DNA of 50,671 nucleotides. It comes from Hymenochaete sp. R1 (Eukaryota; Basidiomycota; Agaricomycetes; Hymenochaetales; Hymenochaetaceae). The notes beneath the pieces were generated by a model. It searched no databases. It had not been told where the DNA came from and worked only from the letters and a program-made list of their open reading frames with translations. Location of the stretch: positions 1 to 50,671 of the forward strand of contig JAFREE010000173.1 of assembly GCA_019400425.1 (NCBI GenBank), written 5' to 3'. This document shows positions 34,897-45,465 of this stretch, one piece after another (position 1 is the first letter of the stretch; the number at the start of each line of letters is the position of its first letter). The translations under genes were made by a program, and so were the position numbers.

Positions 34897-35442
34897 CTAT
34901 TTCTTCCTCCTTTGCGCCTCGACCACATAATGTCCGTTCCTCGTCCAACTGGCATGCTTCAACAACTCCCTGCCCGACTCAATCGCATCGTCCTCAAACT
35001 CGATTGCACGCGTATTACTCGAAAGCTTCATCCCGACACCTTCAGGCCATATTCTCCCGTCAGGTATCCCTGTCGCTCCTTCGTCATTCGCCGCCGAATC
35101 TTTATCTTTAGAGATAATCGAGGTATCAACGAGTCGAACGGCCTCGACGAGGCGCACCATCTCCTCGAGCTCGTGTTTTAAACGCGCGTGTTCGGGCGTT
35201 CCTTCTTCTGGAGGGATCAACGCAGAAAGCTCGTGTAGACGTCTAAAGGTTTCGGACGAGAGGGAGGGGCGTGGGTACGAGGAAAGCAGGGCGTGAACAG
35301 ACCAAGTTGGTTTACTCGGGATAGGGTTGTGTGTGTCTTGCAATGTAAGACTTGATGTAGTCGAAGAGCTGCTTCTTGAATAAACCGCGATATATGCTTC
35401 GCATTGGGAGAGCATAGCTCTTGCTGTTCGACCACCCAGCAT
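34897..35442 (-). CDS. GATC: Mitochondrial Glu-tRNA(Gln) amidotransferase GatC-like subunit
   Basis: Likely a small stabilising subunit of the GatCAB/GatFAB enzyme, which converts misacylated Glu-tRNA(Gln) to Gln-tRNA(Gln) in mitochondria. A single exon of 181 residues. The N-terminus is basic and Ser-rich with few acids (MLGGRTARAMLSQ...), consistent with a presequence. The GatC-type helical core is LSSETFRRLHELSALIPPEEGT and HELEEMVRLVEAVRLVDTS; an acidic linker with IWPEGVG follows. The end, ELLKHASWTRNGHYVVE, resembles the ELL-x(n)-YFV tail of animal GatC. Head to head with RAD6 at 249 bp. A Gtf1/GatF-type protein is the main alternative. Confidence 0.7.
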   Translation of the reverse strand: MLGGRTARAMLSQCEAYIAVYSRSSSSTTSSLTLQDTHNPIPSKPTWSVHALLSSYPRPSLSSETFRRLHELSALIPPEEGTPEHARLKHELEEMVRLVEAVRLVDTSIISKDKDSAANDEGATGIPDGRIWPEGVGMKLSSNTRAIEFEDDAIESGRELLKHASWTRNGHYVVEAQRRKK

Positions 35443-35691
35443 GAGTGGTAGTTGAACGAGTCACGTTGAACGAGCAACACAACAAGCGAGAAGAGAAAGT
35501 CTGTCGAAAAAGGAAAGAATGACGCCGATCATTGCGGCCTTGCCACAGGAACCGATGGCCTTTGCCCGCCCAAGAAGGATACACTCTCTTTCTTAGCTCA
35601 CTCCCATCACTATCTCTCCTCAACGTCGTTTGAAAAGTCTGTCAGCTATACCTCACGTCGCAAGCGTCCTTCTCACAGCTACTCACTTAAT
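35443..35691. promoter_or_regulatory. Shared promoter interval, GatC-like / RAD6
   Basis: 249 bp between divergent start codons, so both promoters are probably shared. No TATA-type element stands out. Confidence 0.45.
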
Positions 35692-36417
35692 ATGGTACGT
35701 TTGAATGGGACGAGCTTCTGTAACCGATGTTTGGCTTACGACGTGTCTCGCCTCCAGTCGACCACTGCACGGCGACGTCTCATTCGTGACTTCAAACGTC
35801 TTACGACTGACCCTCCGGGTGGTATCTCTGGGAGCCCATGCACAGATAATATCATGGTTTGGAACGCAGTCATCTTCGGTCCAGGTACGTACTATCCTCT
35901 CTTGATACCCTAGACCCCTCCGCTTACTCAAGTCTCCGGTGTTACCGACGGTAAGCCGACACACCTTTCGAAGATGGAACTTTCAAGCTGCTTCTGACAT
36001 TTGACGAGAGCTATCCCAATAAACCGCCTACAGTCAAGTTCTTGTCGCGGATGTTCCATCCTAACGTGTATGCGAACGGGGAACTTTGTCTGGATATCTT
36101 ACAGAATAGGTGGAGCCCGACGTACGACGTTGCGGCTATCTTGACGAGCATTCAAAGTCTACTACATGACCCGAATCCAAACAGGTGAGCAGGTCGTCAA
36201 CCCACATGAGACGCTTTCTGTTGTGATTGCTGACGTATCCTCCCTTTCTTACAGTCCGGCGAATGCTGAGGCAGCACAGCTGTACCGTGAGAACATCAAA
36301 GAATACGTACGACGCGTAAAGACAACTGTTGAGGAGTCATGGATGGATCCCGATGATGATGAAGAGATGGACGAAGAAGAGGATGAGGAAGGGAAGGCCT
36401 CAGCTGAACCAAGTTGA
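35692..36417 (+). CDS. RAD6: Ubiquitin-conjugating enzyme E2 RAD6/UBC2
   Basis: E2 that monoubiquitinates histone H2B and PCNA with Bre1 and Rad18-type ligases. Exons: 35692..35694, 35758..35884, 35956..36184, 36255..36417; 173 residues. Exon 1 codes only for the start ATG, directly followed by a GTACGT donor. The E2 fold is complete: [42 protein letters not shown], the HPN motif in [16 protein letters not shown] with catalytic Cys at residue 88, then [18 protein letters not shown]. The tail is strongly acidic ([16 protein letters not shown]), as in yeast Rad6 and unlike animal homologues. Exon 3 begins after the AAG at 35953-35955, the only acceptor giving ADTPF in frame. Confidence 0.95.
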
Positions 36418-38035
36418 TCGTACCATTTGCGAGTTCCTCTTTCTCTCTTTCTCCATTTATCCTCATCTTCTCTCTTTCATCCTTTTCACACATATGTACT
36501 ATAACTGCACGTACTACTTGTAATGACCGGCTCTCACCTTTATTCTCCTTTGAAGTCTATGCCATGTTCTCATTCAGCCACTTGCACCTCCTTAAGATTG
36601 TGACAACTTTTTCGTGGAATCTTTTTTATGCTGTAATGATCATGCACATTCTTATCTACATGATGAATTGTGTTGCCCCGGAGATAGAAGTATCTCTTAT
36701 GGCCCGTTTTGATTAGATGCGCTAATGTCTGCCACCTTGTGGCGTTGATCAGGAGTGCGTGTGAGGTGAGTGAGTCTTTTGCACGTCTCTGCGCTTTCAA
36801 TGACCCACAGGCTTACTTTCAATCAATGTCCAGTGCGTGGAAAAATATACTCCCACATTGCTGAATAAATCTTCACAGTGACCTTCTTTTCCCTCGTACT
36901 CCATATCAAATTGACGTTTGATGCGATACTCACACTTCTAGGACGCCTTCTCGAAGAGCTCAAGGGTACGTGGATCAGCCGGCGTTTGTTTCACGCAGCG
37001 ATAGCGCACGCATTGCTTGCAAGGGCCATAAAGATGGCAGGCCAGCTTGATTATTAATTCAAGTCAATCTTGCATATTGGTCTCGGTGCGCAGTCTTCGA
37101 CTCGATAACGCAGCAATATTCATGGTTGCCATAATTTACTCTCCTTCATAGTGATTGATATATTGCTGCCACTCGTACGTGTCCTTCTTAGCTACCATGT
37201 CTTATTTTCTGGGCGCTGATTCGGAGTCCAATATCATGTTGTACAGGTATTGAAGCTTACTTCCAGTGATGTTTGATGTAGCGGGCCGTCGAAATATGGG
37301 ACGATACTGACTGTAACACGTGCTTTTCTGCCACGTCGACAGCATATATTCGGGCGCAACATGTCTCATCGACAAACATGAACTCTGGAAAATCTTCGAA
37401 GCAAGATGGGAATAAACTCAAGGTCAGCTGGGTTGCTATGATTTGCCAGCTCACCAGGTCCCCTATATTATAATTGTGGTCTCTGCCCTTTTGGTGAGTC
37501 GATCCCATGCATGTTTTCGGGCGCTTTAAACCTCTTTCCTAGAATGTGCAGCTGGCCGTCTGCTTTGTAGGAACGTTGCACGGTCGGTCTAAGTTGCTCA
37601 GGTGCTACCTGGCAAGAAAATAAATGGGACACAGCGCGCAGCTGCGACCTCGGCATCCGCTACTCAATGTATCTGTTTCCTACGTGCTTACGAGCCACCG
37701 CGAATATTCTCGGCCATAAGCACTGGCTATTTGGGGACATATGTCGTTAGGGGACAGATATTCTGGCCCAGTGACATACGCATGTGCTTTTTTGCACTTC
37801 TGCCCTCAGGCTCCCTGCTTCTTGTTTCTTACTATGGATTTCCGGGACCATGACGACCAGCATATTCGTAGTGCTTGATCTTCCGAGGGCTTTCTCTTGA
37901 GGGAGGGTCTCGATATACGAAGGTATTAAAAGCACAGTGCTGGCATTATGGAAGTTTCATATTGGCGCTGAATGCGAGGGCACCCCTTCCTCTCTGTGCT
38001 CTAGCTTCCCTTCTCCGAGTTCAAGTCTCCTCATC
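36418..38035. other. Gene-poor 1.6-kb interval
   Basis: No supported gene. Minus-strand frames at 37257-37508, 37468-37656 and 37747-37935 could be pieces of one degraded gene, but I see no domain and could not join them with convincing splice sites. The stretch also holds the RAD6 3' UTR and the GH16 promoter with a CT-rich leader. Confidence 0.4.
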
Positions 38036-39465
38036 ATGCTGGGACGCACGTTCATTTCCTCCTCGATCCTTCTCTCGACCTTCCTTTCATCCTTAAATCC
38101 TTTCATATTTACCAATGCTGCAACATACACCGCCTCTGACAGTTTCGTCGGTTCAAGCTTTCTCTCCGGTTTCTCCTGGGAAGCCATCGCAGACCCGACG
38201 AATGGTCGAGTGACTTATGTCGATCAGGCGACAGCGATTGCTGATAACTTGACTTTCACATCGGATGATACTTTCATTCTGCGAGCTGACGACACGACCG
38301 TGTTGGCGGCGGCTGATCCCGGAAGGAGGAGCGTCAGGATCAAGAGTAACAGTGCGTATACGACTCATGTTGTTGTGTGAGTGTCTTGCTTTATACTTTA
38401 GTACCAGTAGTGTAATTCCGTCGCTGACTCGATTTCTCAGGTTTGATATTAGGCATATGCCGGAAGGATGCGGGTGAGAGGCAAGGACCGTCTTTTTCCC
38501 CAAGACATTAATTGGTCTTTTCTGTTAAGCACGTGGCCGGCGGCATGGGAGACTCTCGAGTCAGACTGGCCAAATAGGCGAGCAATGTCGCGAAGTTGTC
38601 ATTTTTGGCCGTCTTACCAATAATGTTCGATAGTGGAGAAGTGGATATCGTCGAAGGTGTGAACGACGAGTCACCCAATGCCAGTACTCTTCATACCAGC
38701 GATGGCTGTACAATGCCCGACTCGCGTGATATGACAGGGTAAATACGATTTCCCTTCGTTATCACAATTAAGTAGGCGTAGCGTAGCAATGCTAACGCGA
38801 AATCGCCCTCTCACAGGACCGTAACAGCCAACGACTGCAGTACAGCTGATAATGGCAACGCGGGGTGTGGCGTTCAAGTGGACTCAGCAAACAACTACGG
38901 TCCGGCTTTCAATGCAGCTGGCGGGGGTTATTATGCGATGGAGCGCACAGACACATTCATTCGTGTTTGGTTTTGGTCGCGTGGGAGTACGAGTATCCCG
39001 AGCGACGTCTCGGGCGGCTCGGGATCTGTAGATACAGACAATTGGGTGAGAAAAAGTCTTGCAATCAGCTTTGCCAGTGCCAGTGTGAGGACGAAGCTCA
39101 CCAGTTGCTCGGTTCTTTACAGGGTGAGCCGTACGCACTCTTCCCGAACACGGATTGCGACTTCAGCTCGCACTTTGGAGAGAACAATATCATCATAAAC
39201 CTCACTTTTTGTGAGTGTGCAAGGCCTCTCAAAAGTATTCCTCTCCTCATCTGACCTATTTACCTATAATACTTAGGCGGAGACTGGGCAGGCCAGGATG
39301 CCATCTTCCAAGGAGCCGGGTGTCCAGGAACTTGTATTGGTCGGTGGCTTTGTCTCTCTTTCCTTTAGTAAATACTAACGAGCCTTTGAAGACTACGTGA
39401 ATGCGAATCCCGCAGCATTTACAAACGCATATTGGGATTTCGCTTCCATCCGCGTCTATGAGTGA
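38036..39465 (+). CDS. GH16 endo-beta-glucanase, secreted
   Basis: Predicted secreted or wall-bound beta-1,3(4)-glucanase acting on fungal or plant glucans. Exons: 38036..38376, 38441..38473, 38530..38577, 38634..38738, 38817..39045, 39123..39210, 39277..39339, 39392..39465; 326 residues. A signal peptide is clear (SSSILLSTFLSSLNPFIFTNA). The catalytic motif is GEVDIVEGVN, with E-x-D-x-x-E carrying nucleophile and acid/base. MPEGCGTWPAAWE and the disulfide-type cysteines (PGTCIDYVNANPAAFTNAYWDF) match the fungal laminarinase-like branch. The intron ahead of the catalytic exon starts with GC (AATAG|GCGAGC); only this keeps both the phase and WPN-S-GEVD. All exons sum to 327 codons. Confidence 0.92.
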
Positions 39466-40186
39466 AATATAAGTAAAAACGAATAACATTTCTCATGGTA
39501 TCCCTCTTATTTTTTGTTCCCTTATTTATCTGCTGTATTTGTAAGGAGCTTCTATCGATGTACTACATTAAATATAAAATGAAAGATACCTTCGTTGAAT
39601 ATTGGTGGATATCATTATTACGCAAGTCCAAACAAAGCCTCGACGGAGCGCGATGCCACCTTATGTAACGTGACGTAATGTCGCGACATTGGAGGTCGAA
39701 GAGATACGTACTAGTACTGACGATTCCCTTTCCGTCTTTCTCCGGGTCGACCAACTTCGACCACTGGCCCAACTTTCTTCAAGTTTCTTGCATGAGCCAT
39801 CTGAACTTCCTCGTTGAACTCATTGTTAAACAATGCAAGCATCCTAAATTGTTTCCTTGAATTCCGAGAAAATGTCAACCAAGGAGGGGGAGGGAGTCTA
39901 GCAAGGCTGCGACAAGTACGTATGAAACTTTCTTCATTGGCGAACTCAGGCATTTTCAGTTTCTTTCCAGGTCCGATATTGCTCACTCCCATTTCGATGA
40001 AAGCTTGCTAAGCAGTTACTAGTACGTAGATACCTTACAACAAGATCTCACTAGCGCTACTACACGGCCTTCCATACGACCATAACTTCTTCAATTCGAC
40101 AGTACTGCACGGGTTGTCTGTTCAAACTCGTGAGGAAAGTCGCAATCACGTATTGACCAAAAGCACCACTCACAACCTTATGTTAG
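39466..40186. other. Convergent intergenic, GH16 / orphan
   Basis: About 0.7 kb between the GH16 and orphan stop codons. It contains a weak minus-strand ORF (39711-39992) listed separately. The rest shows nothing recognised. Confidence 0.4.
39711..39992 (-). CDS. Weak hypothetical ORF (93 aa)
   Basis: An ATG-to-stop frame of 93 residues, basic and with a PPPPW stretch (SLARLPPPPWLTFSRN). It has no recognised domain and no obvious splice partners. It could be an exon of a gene not otherwise visible, or chance. Confidence 0.2.
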   Translation of the reverse strand: MGVSNIGPGKKLKMPEFANEESFIRTCRSLARLPPPPWLTFSRNSRKQFRMLALFNNEFNEEVQMAHARNLKKVGPVVEVGRPGERRKGNRQY

Positions 40187-40999
40187 TCAGTCTCCACAAG
40201 ACTGGGCGTAGAGATTCAACTGTTCGATCAGTTTGTCTTGCCTCTGACACAAATCTCCAAGAACTTCCTTGAACGGTTCTTGGACATCATCCTTCATTTC
40301 CATAGTCTTGGTGTCGTCAGTTTCCTGGTCTTTCCGGAAGGCCGTTCGAAGATTTTCGTATTTTATTTTGAATGATGCATTTTTCAAGAACTCTAACTTC
40401 TCTAATTCTGCGAAGGCGAGACCTGCTTTGACCTTTCGGCTTTTCTCATTCTTTCGCAACTTCTGTCGCCCTTTGGTGTAAACAGCTTCCCTCCTGGTGG
40501 CTGCCTCCGACCTTTCCATGGAGCTGTACGAGACGACTCGCGTCCTCTTGCCCTCATCATTTTCTTGATCCGGTTCATCTGCCTTCAACCTTCCAATAGC
40601 CTCCAGAAGCTGTGGGGAAGGGTTGTCGTCCGCAAGCTCTGTCATGGCTTCAAAAAGCTTAACGCCAAAGTTCTGTTTTGTGCGGAAGCGTTTCTGGTAT
40701 AGCGAGTTCCGGACCGATGTCATCTCCTTCTTGAGAGTCTTGAGTTGTTCGTTAAACTCCGCTAGTAGACGTTCGCCATCGACTTTGACCGAGTCTGGAG
40801 CCTCTGGGTATTGAGAAAGCAGATTTTGGAATTCGGTGTTGGCATTTATAAACTTTTCAGCGTCAGGAAGTGCAGAAAGATCATCGACGTCCACAGTCAT
40901 CGGAGTCTTTCCCTCTTCCTCTTGTGTATCTCGATTGCTCTCTGCAAAACGAGGATCAAGGGAACGGTTATGGATGGCTGAGGTATCTGGGTTAGACAT
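40187..40999 (-). CDS. Uncharacterised intronless coiled-coil protein (270 aa)
   Basis: No family recognised. One uninterrupted frame; the ATG at 40999 (MSNPDTSAIHN) is preferred because it starts a natural polar N-terminus, while the frame is open 20 codons further upstream with a Leu/Cys-rich start. The body is charged and helical with heptad-like stretches (GERLLAEFNEQLKTLKKEM; FAELEKLEFLKNAS) and a Lys/Arg-rich patch (KGRQKLRKNEKSRKVKAG) that may bind nucleic acid or act as a nuclear signal. No signal peptide or membrane helix. Being intronless is again unlike the neighbours. Function unknown; possible structural or scaffold role is only a guess. Confidence 0.6.
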   Translation of the reverse strand: MSNPDTSAIHNRSLDPRFAESNRDTQEEEGKTPMTVDVDDLSALPDAEKFINANTEFQNLLSQYPEAPDSVKVDGERLLAEFNEQLKTLKKEMTSVRNSLYQKRFRTKQNFGVKLFEAMTELADDNPSPQLLEAIGRLKADEPDQENDEGKRTRVVSYSSMERSEAATRREAVYTKGRQKLRKNEKSRKVKAGLAFAELEKLEFLKNASFKIKYENLRTAFRKDQETDDTKTMEMKDDVQEPFKEVLGDLCQRQDKLIEQLNLYAQSCGD

Positions 41000-41457
41000 C
41001 GCAAGAAGGGGCTTGCTGCGAAGCAAACAGAGAAGGTTACAAGAGGGTATTATATTCAACGTTGTCGCTTAGACGCAGAAACGGCAGTAAATTTTCTGCA
41101 AAGTTGTCGTCAAGGAGGGAAACGATTTGGTGCTCAGCTGGCGGGTAAGTGTCTCAATACGCGACTTTGCAAAAAAAAATAAAATGACGGAAGACTCGTT
41201 TATCCGGCTTGCAGCATGCAGCATACTTCCTTGCAGCATACTTCCTTCAAGGTCAATCGGCCACAGGCTCCTACTAGGTCTTCTCACGAATGAAAGCGAT
41301 CCGTTCCGGGACTCTCCTTATCTTGTTTAAATGGTGGAAAGCATTTGAATAGCGATGGCTTTCATTTATAAGACGTGCCGTTTGTCCTCCGCGAGCATAC
41401 ACGCAGCTTAAACGGAACCACTGGCATTAGCCTCCTCACTGGTTCAGCTGTATCAGC
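41000..41457. other. Divergent intergenic, orphan / M20 amidohydrolase
   Basis: About 0.46 kb. Holds two promoters and the 15-bp tandem repeat listed separately. No gene supported. Confidence 0.45.
41218..41247. repeat. Tandem 15-bp repeat x2
   Basis: Two perfect copies of GCAGCATACTTCCTT, preceded by a partial copy (GCAGCATGCAGCAT) upstream at about 41211. It lies in the promoter interval of the amidohydrolase, about 215-245 bp before its start codon. Confidence 0.7.
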
Positions 41458-43267
41458 ATGTCGAAACTCAGTATAAACTCTCAGAGAATCAATGCAGACC
41501 TAAACGAATCATGCCAATGGGGATCGTAAGCTGCTAGTATTTATCAAACAAATTGTACTGATCACAAAGTTTATCGGGTTTGAGCTGCTAGGACTCCTGA
41601 CGGGGGCATGAGTACGTGTTTTCAAGCTGTGTCCTTATAGGCAATGTACCAAAAGGAGATCCCTCTAATTCTGTTTCCTTCGCAACGCCTTCCCTTTTCG
41701 CAGACCGCCTTTCGTTGAACGAGGACGACAAACGCGTGCGACTCTGGTTCATAGACCAAGTCACAAGATATGGGTGCACGGTCAAGGTATGTGCTTTCAT
41801 CATATTCTCACACTTCTCGTCGGCTGATCTCAGTCTTGCCTTACAATCTCTGGTACATTCATTCAGATCGATTCGATAGGAAACATTTTCGCCACCCGTC
41901 CTGGTGCTCATCCCACGCTACCGCCTATCGCTATCGGCTCTCACCTCGACACTCAACCAGCTGGCGGTCGTTACGATGGCATTGTCGGCGTACACTGCGC
42001 CCTCGAAGTACTCAAGACGCTACACGATCATAACGTCCAGACGCATGCGCCTGTCTGCGTCGTGAACTGGACGAACGAGGAGGGCGCACGGTTCCCACCT
42101 GCAATGATGGGGAGTGGGGTGTGGGCGGGAAAGATCGACCAGGCGTATGCGTGAGTTCGAACTATCTCAGTTTCACGGTGATCGTTATAAGGGAGCTCAC
42201 AAGCTCAATATGGATGATAGGTACGACGTTCGAGACAAGGATGGTGCGCGTTTGGGGGAGGAGTTGGAGCGGATTGGCTTCAGAGGTTCCCTCCCCGCTT
42301 CATTTGAAAGTGGTACATTCTCGTCGCATTTCGAGGTACACATTGAACAGGGGCCTGTGCTCGAGTCGGAGGGACATCCTGTCGGAATCGTCACCGGTGT
42401 CCAAGGTGAGTGTTCTATAGGTGGGGTAGTGATGGCTTGATCTTCAAATTCCTCCCTCGTCTTAACATTGACTTACTCAGTTTCATCGAACCGATAGCCA
42501 TATCCTGGATCAACGTTCACCTTCGAGGTCGTGAACAGCACTGTGGCACCACCCCCCTCCATGCCCGTTCCGATACCCTCCTGGCCGCTTCTCGCATTAT
42601 CTCCCGCATCAACACCACCGTTTATACACTTGCTACCACCGATCCAACCTCCAACGCCCTCGCCTCCGTCGCCGTCATCCATTCGTCCCCGCAATCCGTC
42701 AACACCCTCGCAGGCTCCGTTCGATTCACGATCGACGCGCGGGCGAGGTGCGACGAGGCACTGGAAAAGCTCGTGGGGATGCTTGAGGGAGCTTGTAGAG
42801 AAGAAGCGGAGGGATGCGGGACGGGTGTTGAGGTGGAGATGTGGGATCGGTTTTGGACGGCGGGGGAGACTGTGTTTGATGAAAGGTGTGTTGGGGTTGT
42901 GAGAGAGGCGGTGAGGGAGTGCGGGTATGAAGTTAGAGAGATGCAGAGTGGGGCTGGACATGATTCGTGCGTTGCCTGCTGCTTTATCGAAGCAAATTTT
43001 ATCGAGATAAGCTAATATGTCTCATTCATGGTTAGCGTATATACGGCAAGCAGAGTCCCGACGTCGATGATATTTGTCCGGTGCAAGGGCGGCGTATCCC
43101 ACAATCCAGCAGAATATGCATCACCAGAGGATATGTCCGTCTACTTTCTTTCATTCACCTACCATCTACTCACATAATCTGTGTCACGCCCTTGCAGAGC
43201 CGCCGGTGCAAGCGTCCTTCTTGGGGCTGTCCTGAAATACGACGCCTATCTGAAGTCCTTGTATTGA
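41458..43267 (+). CDS. M20-family N-carbamoyl amino acid amidohydrolase-like (HyuC/allantoate type)
   Basis: Zinc enzyme likely hydrolysing an N-carbamoyl, ureido or related amide bond; the exact substrate is unknown. Exons: 41458..41525, 41592..41611, 41704..41786, 41867..42150, 42221..42405, 42498..42966, 43036..43134, 43198..43267; 425 residues. The N-terminus SKLSINSQRIN leads to a 20-nt exon completing CQWGSTPDGGMNRLSL. Metal ligands are seen in order: GSHLDTQPAGGRYDG, NWTNEEGARFP, FEVHIEQGPVLE, and GAGHDSVYTAS. The C-terminal domain has GREQHCGTTPLHARSD and the substrate-binding KGGVSHNPAEY. The exon pair around 41592-41611 was chosen because it alone gives MNRLSLNEDDKRVR in frame. Length matches the family (400-430). 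No hydantoinase partner is nearby. Confidence 0.88.
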
Positions 43268-43545
43268 GTATTGATATCTCTGAGAAGCGATGGCGGGAAA
43301 GGGAACGGAAGAACGGAACGTAGTCGTTTACACAAAAAAGAAAAGAAGTCATTAGGGGTGACGAATAACAAAACGAACTGAATGTAAAAATATCTTGATA
43401 ATTGTCGTAAGAAAGCGTGTACAGGTATCCTTAAAGACTGTAAGGTAGACCAAAGGAGAGAATGTGAGCAAGAAAGAAGGATCACTAAAAAGAACTACGC
43501 AACAGCAGCAAACCAGACAAACACCACTCTTCTGAGCAGCCCCCG

Positions 43546-45465
43546 CTACCAGGCCTCAGCCGCAACGCCATCATTCAAACCTTCTCTTTCCTTCGCATCT
43601 CTCTCCGCACACTCCCGGTACAGCTCATCGAACCTCCCCGCCAGCTCAGTCGCATGGTCTTTATGCTCCTCCCACTCAAGCACCTCGGTCACACCTACAT
43701 ACTCCCTGAACCAAAAGTCTGCTTCGGAGCCGAACTTGAGTGGGATTGAGTCTTTTACATTCGCGTCAGCAGCCTCAACCTCGCTTTTCACGTCTTGAGG
43801 AGAAACTCGAGCAGAACCATTTCTTGGGCTGGCTGATTTTGAAGATAAGGAAGGCGATAAACGTCCGTTGGTCTTTGCTTTGGAGAAGGCATCTGAGTGT
43901 GGGTGCGCTGTAGTATTTCGTGAAGTCGAGGACGATGCAGCAGTGATAAAAGGGAGAGCGACGAGGATGAGATGGGTTGCGGAGATGGCGGCTTTGTAGG
44001 GCGTGATAACGTGTGCCGTCGAGCCAAGATAATGGGCCTGAGAATGAGAAAATGACAAGCAAGGTCAACATCCCCGCTTATAAAAACCTTTAAGATAGGT
44101 TATAATGGACACTCACGATCAGAAACGCGGCCTGCATAATGTAGTCCAGCACGACACTATTAAGTGACGACACCGCAATATTCGAGCGTACAATCCCAGG
44201 ATGGAGCAATAGATGCCTCACAGGCACTCTATTCGTTCCGCCGGCACTATCGCTAATAGCCTGCACCTGTTCTCGCTCCAACTCCCCCACGAGCAAATCC
44301 ATTTGGTACTTCGACGCGTCGTAGGGCTTCGTCGTCTCGAGGAGCTGCCAGTCTGCCGGGTCATAGCAATCCGGGTCTGCTTCGAGGGAGGACATCCAGA
44401 GGACTCGGGCGGCGGATGTCATAGTTCGGTTTTGGTACACTCGGAGAAGAGGTTCGAGGAGTCGGTACTATTTGTTTGGTTTTGCCATGATAATTAGAAA
44501 CCTCATAACACAGAAAAAATGGATACACTGAAAACGTACGAGGAGGTAATGCCCGAATACGTTAGACTGCCAGATGAGTCCAAGTCCATCCTGACTCAGT
44601 CTTCCTTTGAGCTGAAGCTTATACAGAGGTCTGGTGACTGCAGCGATGAAATGCGTGAAGAGCTGCTTGATTGCGACCGGCCAGTCGTAGCCCACGAACT
44701 GCGCGAGGCCAGCATTACAAACGAAGTGTGATACGTACGGATACCTATAAAAACGATCTTTCATAAACATCTGCCTTTCCTCGCGCTTTTCTTACGCGTA
44801 TCAATGAATACAAATGAGACGTACTTTCGCCGAATCTCGCGCGAAAAGTCGAACACGCTCTTGACAGATACCAGGTCGAGTTTGTGTACCGCAATGACGA
44901 CGTTCTCCCGGACCCTTATAGCCCTCTCCACCTCTTTTGCCTTCGACTCCCTTTTCAGCCTCGCCACTTCATCGTCTAGCATCCGTAATAGCTCTTTTCG
45001 TGCCTCTTCTGCCCTGTTCGTATTCCGGCACGCCATGATGAGCGTAAGCCCTTCCTCGTTATGGCTTGCGTTCGTATTCGCTGCATATCCATTTCCAGTC
45101 GACCCGAACCCAAAACTCGATAAGGAAACGAAATCCACTTCGGCATCTTCGTCAATGGGCACACACGCTGCCACAGAACGCTGAGGCAGCGAGTCCTCCG
45201 GGACGCGCTGACAGAGTTGGAAGAGAAGGCGCTGGCATATTGCGAAGCCGATGTCTCTGCAAATGAAAATGACACAGGAGACCCGTGCATGTAGAAGTAG
45301 ACGTAAACCCGCACGATAAGGAGTGCAATGGGCAAGAAAGAGGTGTAGATTGAGTTTGAGTGGGATTGCACGTTATCTCGTATGATCTGATCATAATCAG
45401 GTGTGTACGTACCCGGTTGCTCCTGTGACGATAACTATCGGTCTCGTTTGTCGCGCTGCGCCCAT
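43546..45465 (-). CDS. ERG27: 3-keto-steroid reductase ERG27
   Basis: ER-associated short-chain dehydrogenase that reduces the C-3 ketone during sterol C-4 demethylation in ergosterol synthesis. Exons (minus): 45465..45413, 45256..44825, 44744..44540, 44467..44117, 44037..43546; 510 residues. The Rossmann entry is IVIVTGATGDIGFAICQRLL. The characteristic extension LTLIMACRNTNRAEEARKEL and FVCNAGLAQF, NVFGHYLLYRLLEPLL follow. The catalytic region has VLWMSSLEA, and KPYDASKYQ supplies the Tyr-x3-Lys pair. The C-terminal part contains a hydrophobic helix (AAISATHLILVALPFITAA) and a ~100-residue Ser-rich then charged tail. It is longer than yeast Erg27 (about 350), as in many basidiomycetes; the tail is disordered. 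Confidence 0.9.

Noticed and set aside
36661..36720. Possible box C/D snoRNA (ATGATGA near 36661)
   Set aside because: A matching D box and terminal stem could not be placed; a single short motif is expected by chance.
42473..42961. 162-codon minus-strand frame
   Set aside because: Fully antisense to the long sixth exon of the M20 amidohydrolase, whose motifs and splice phases are convincing.
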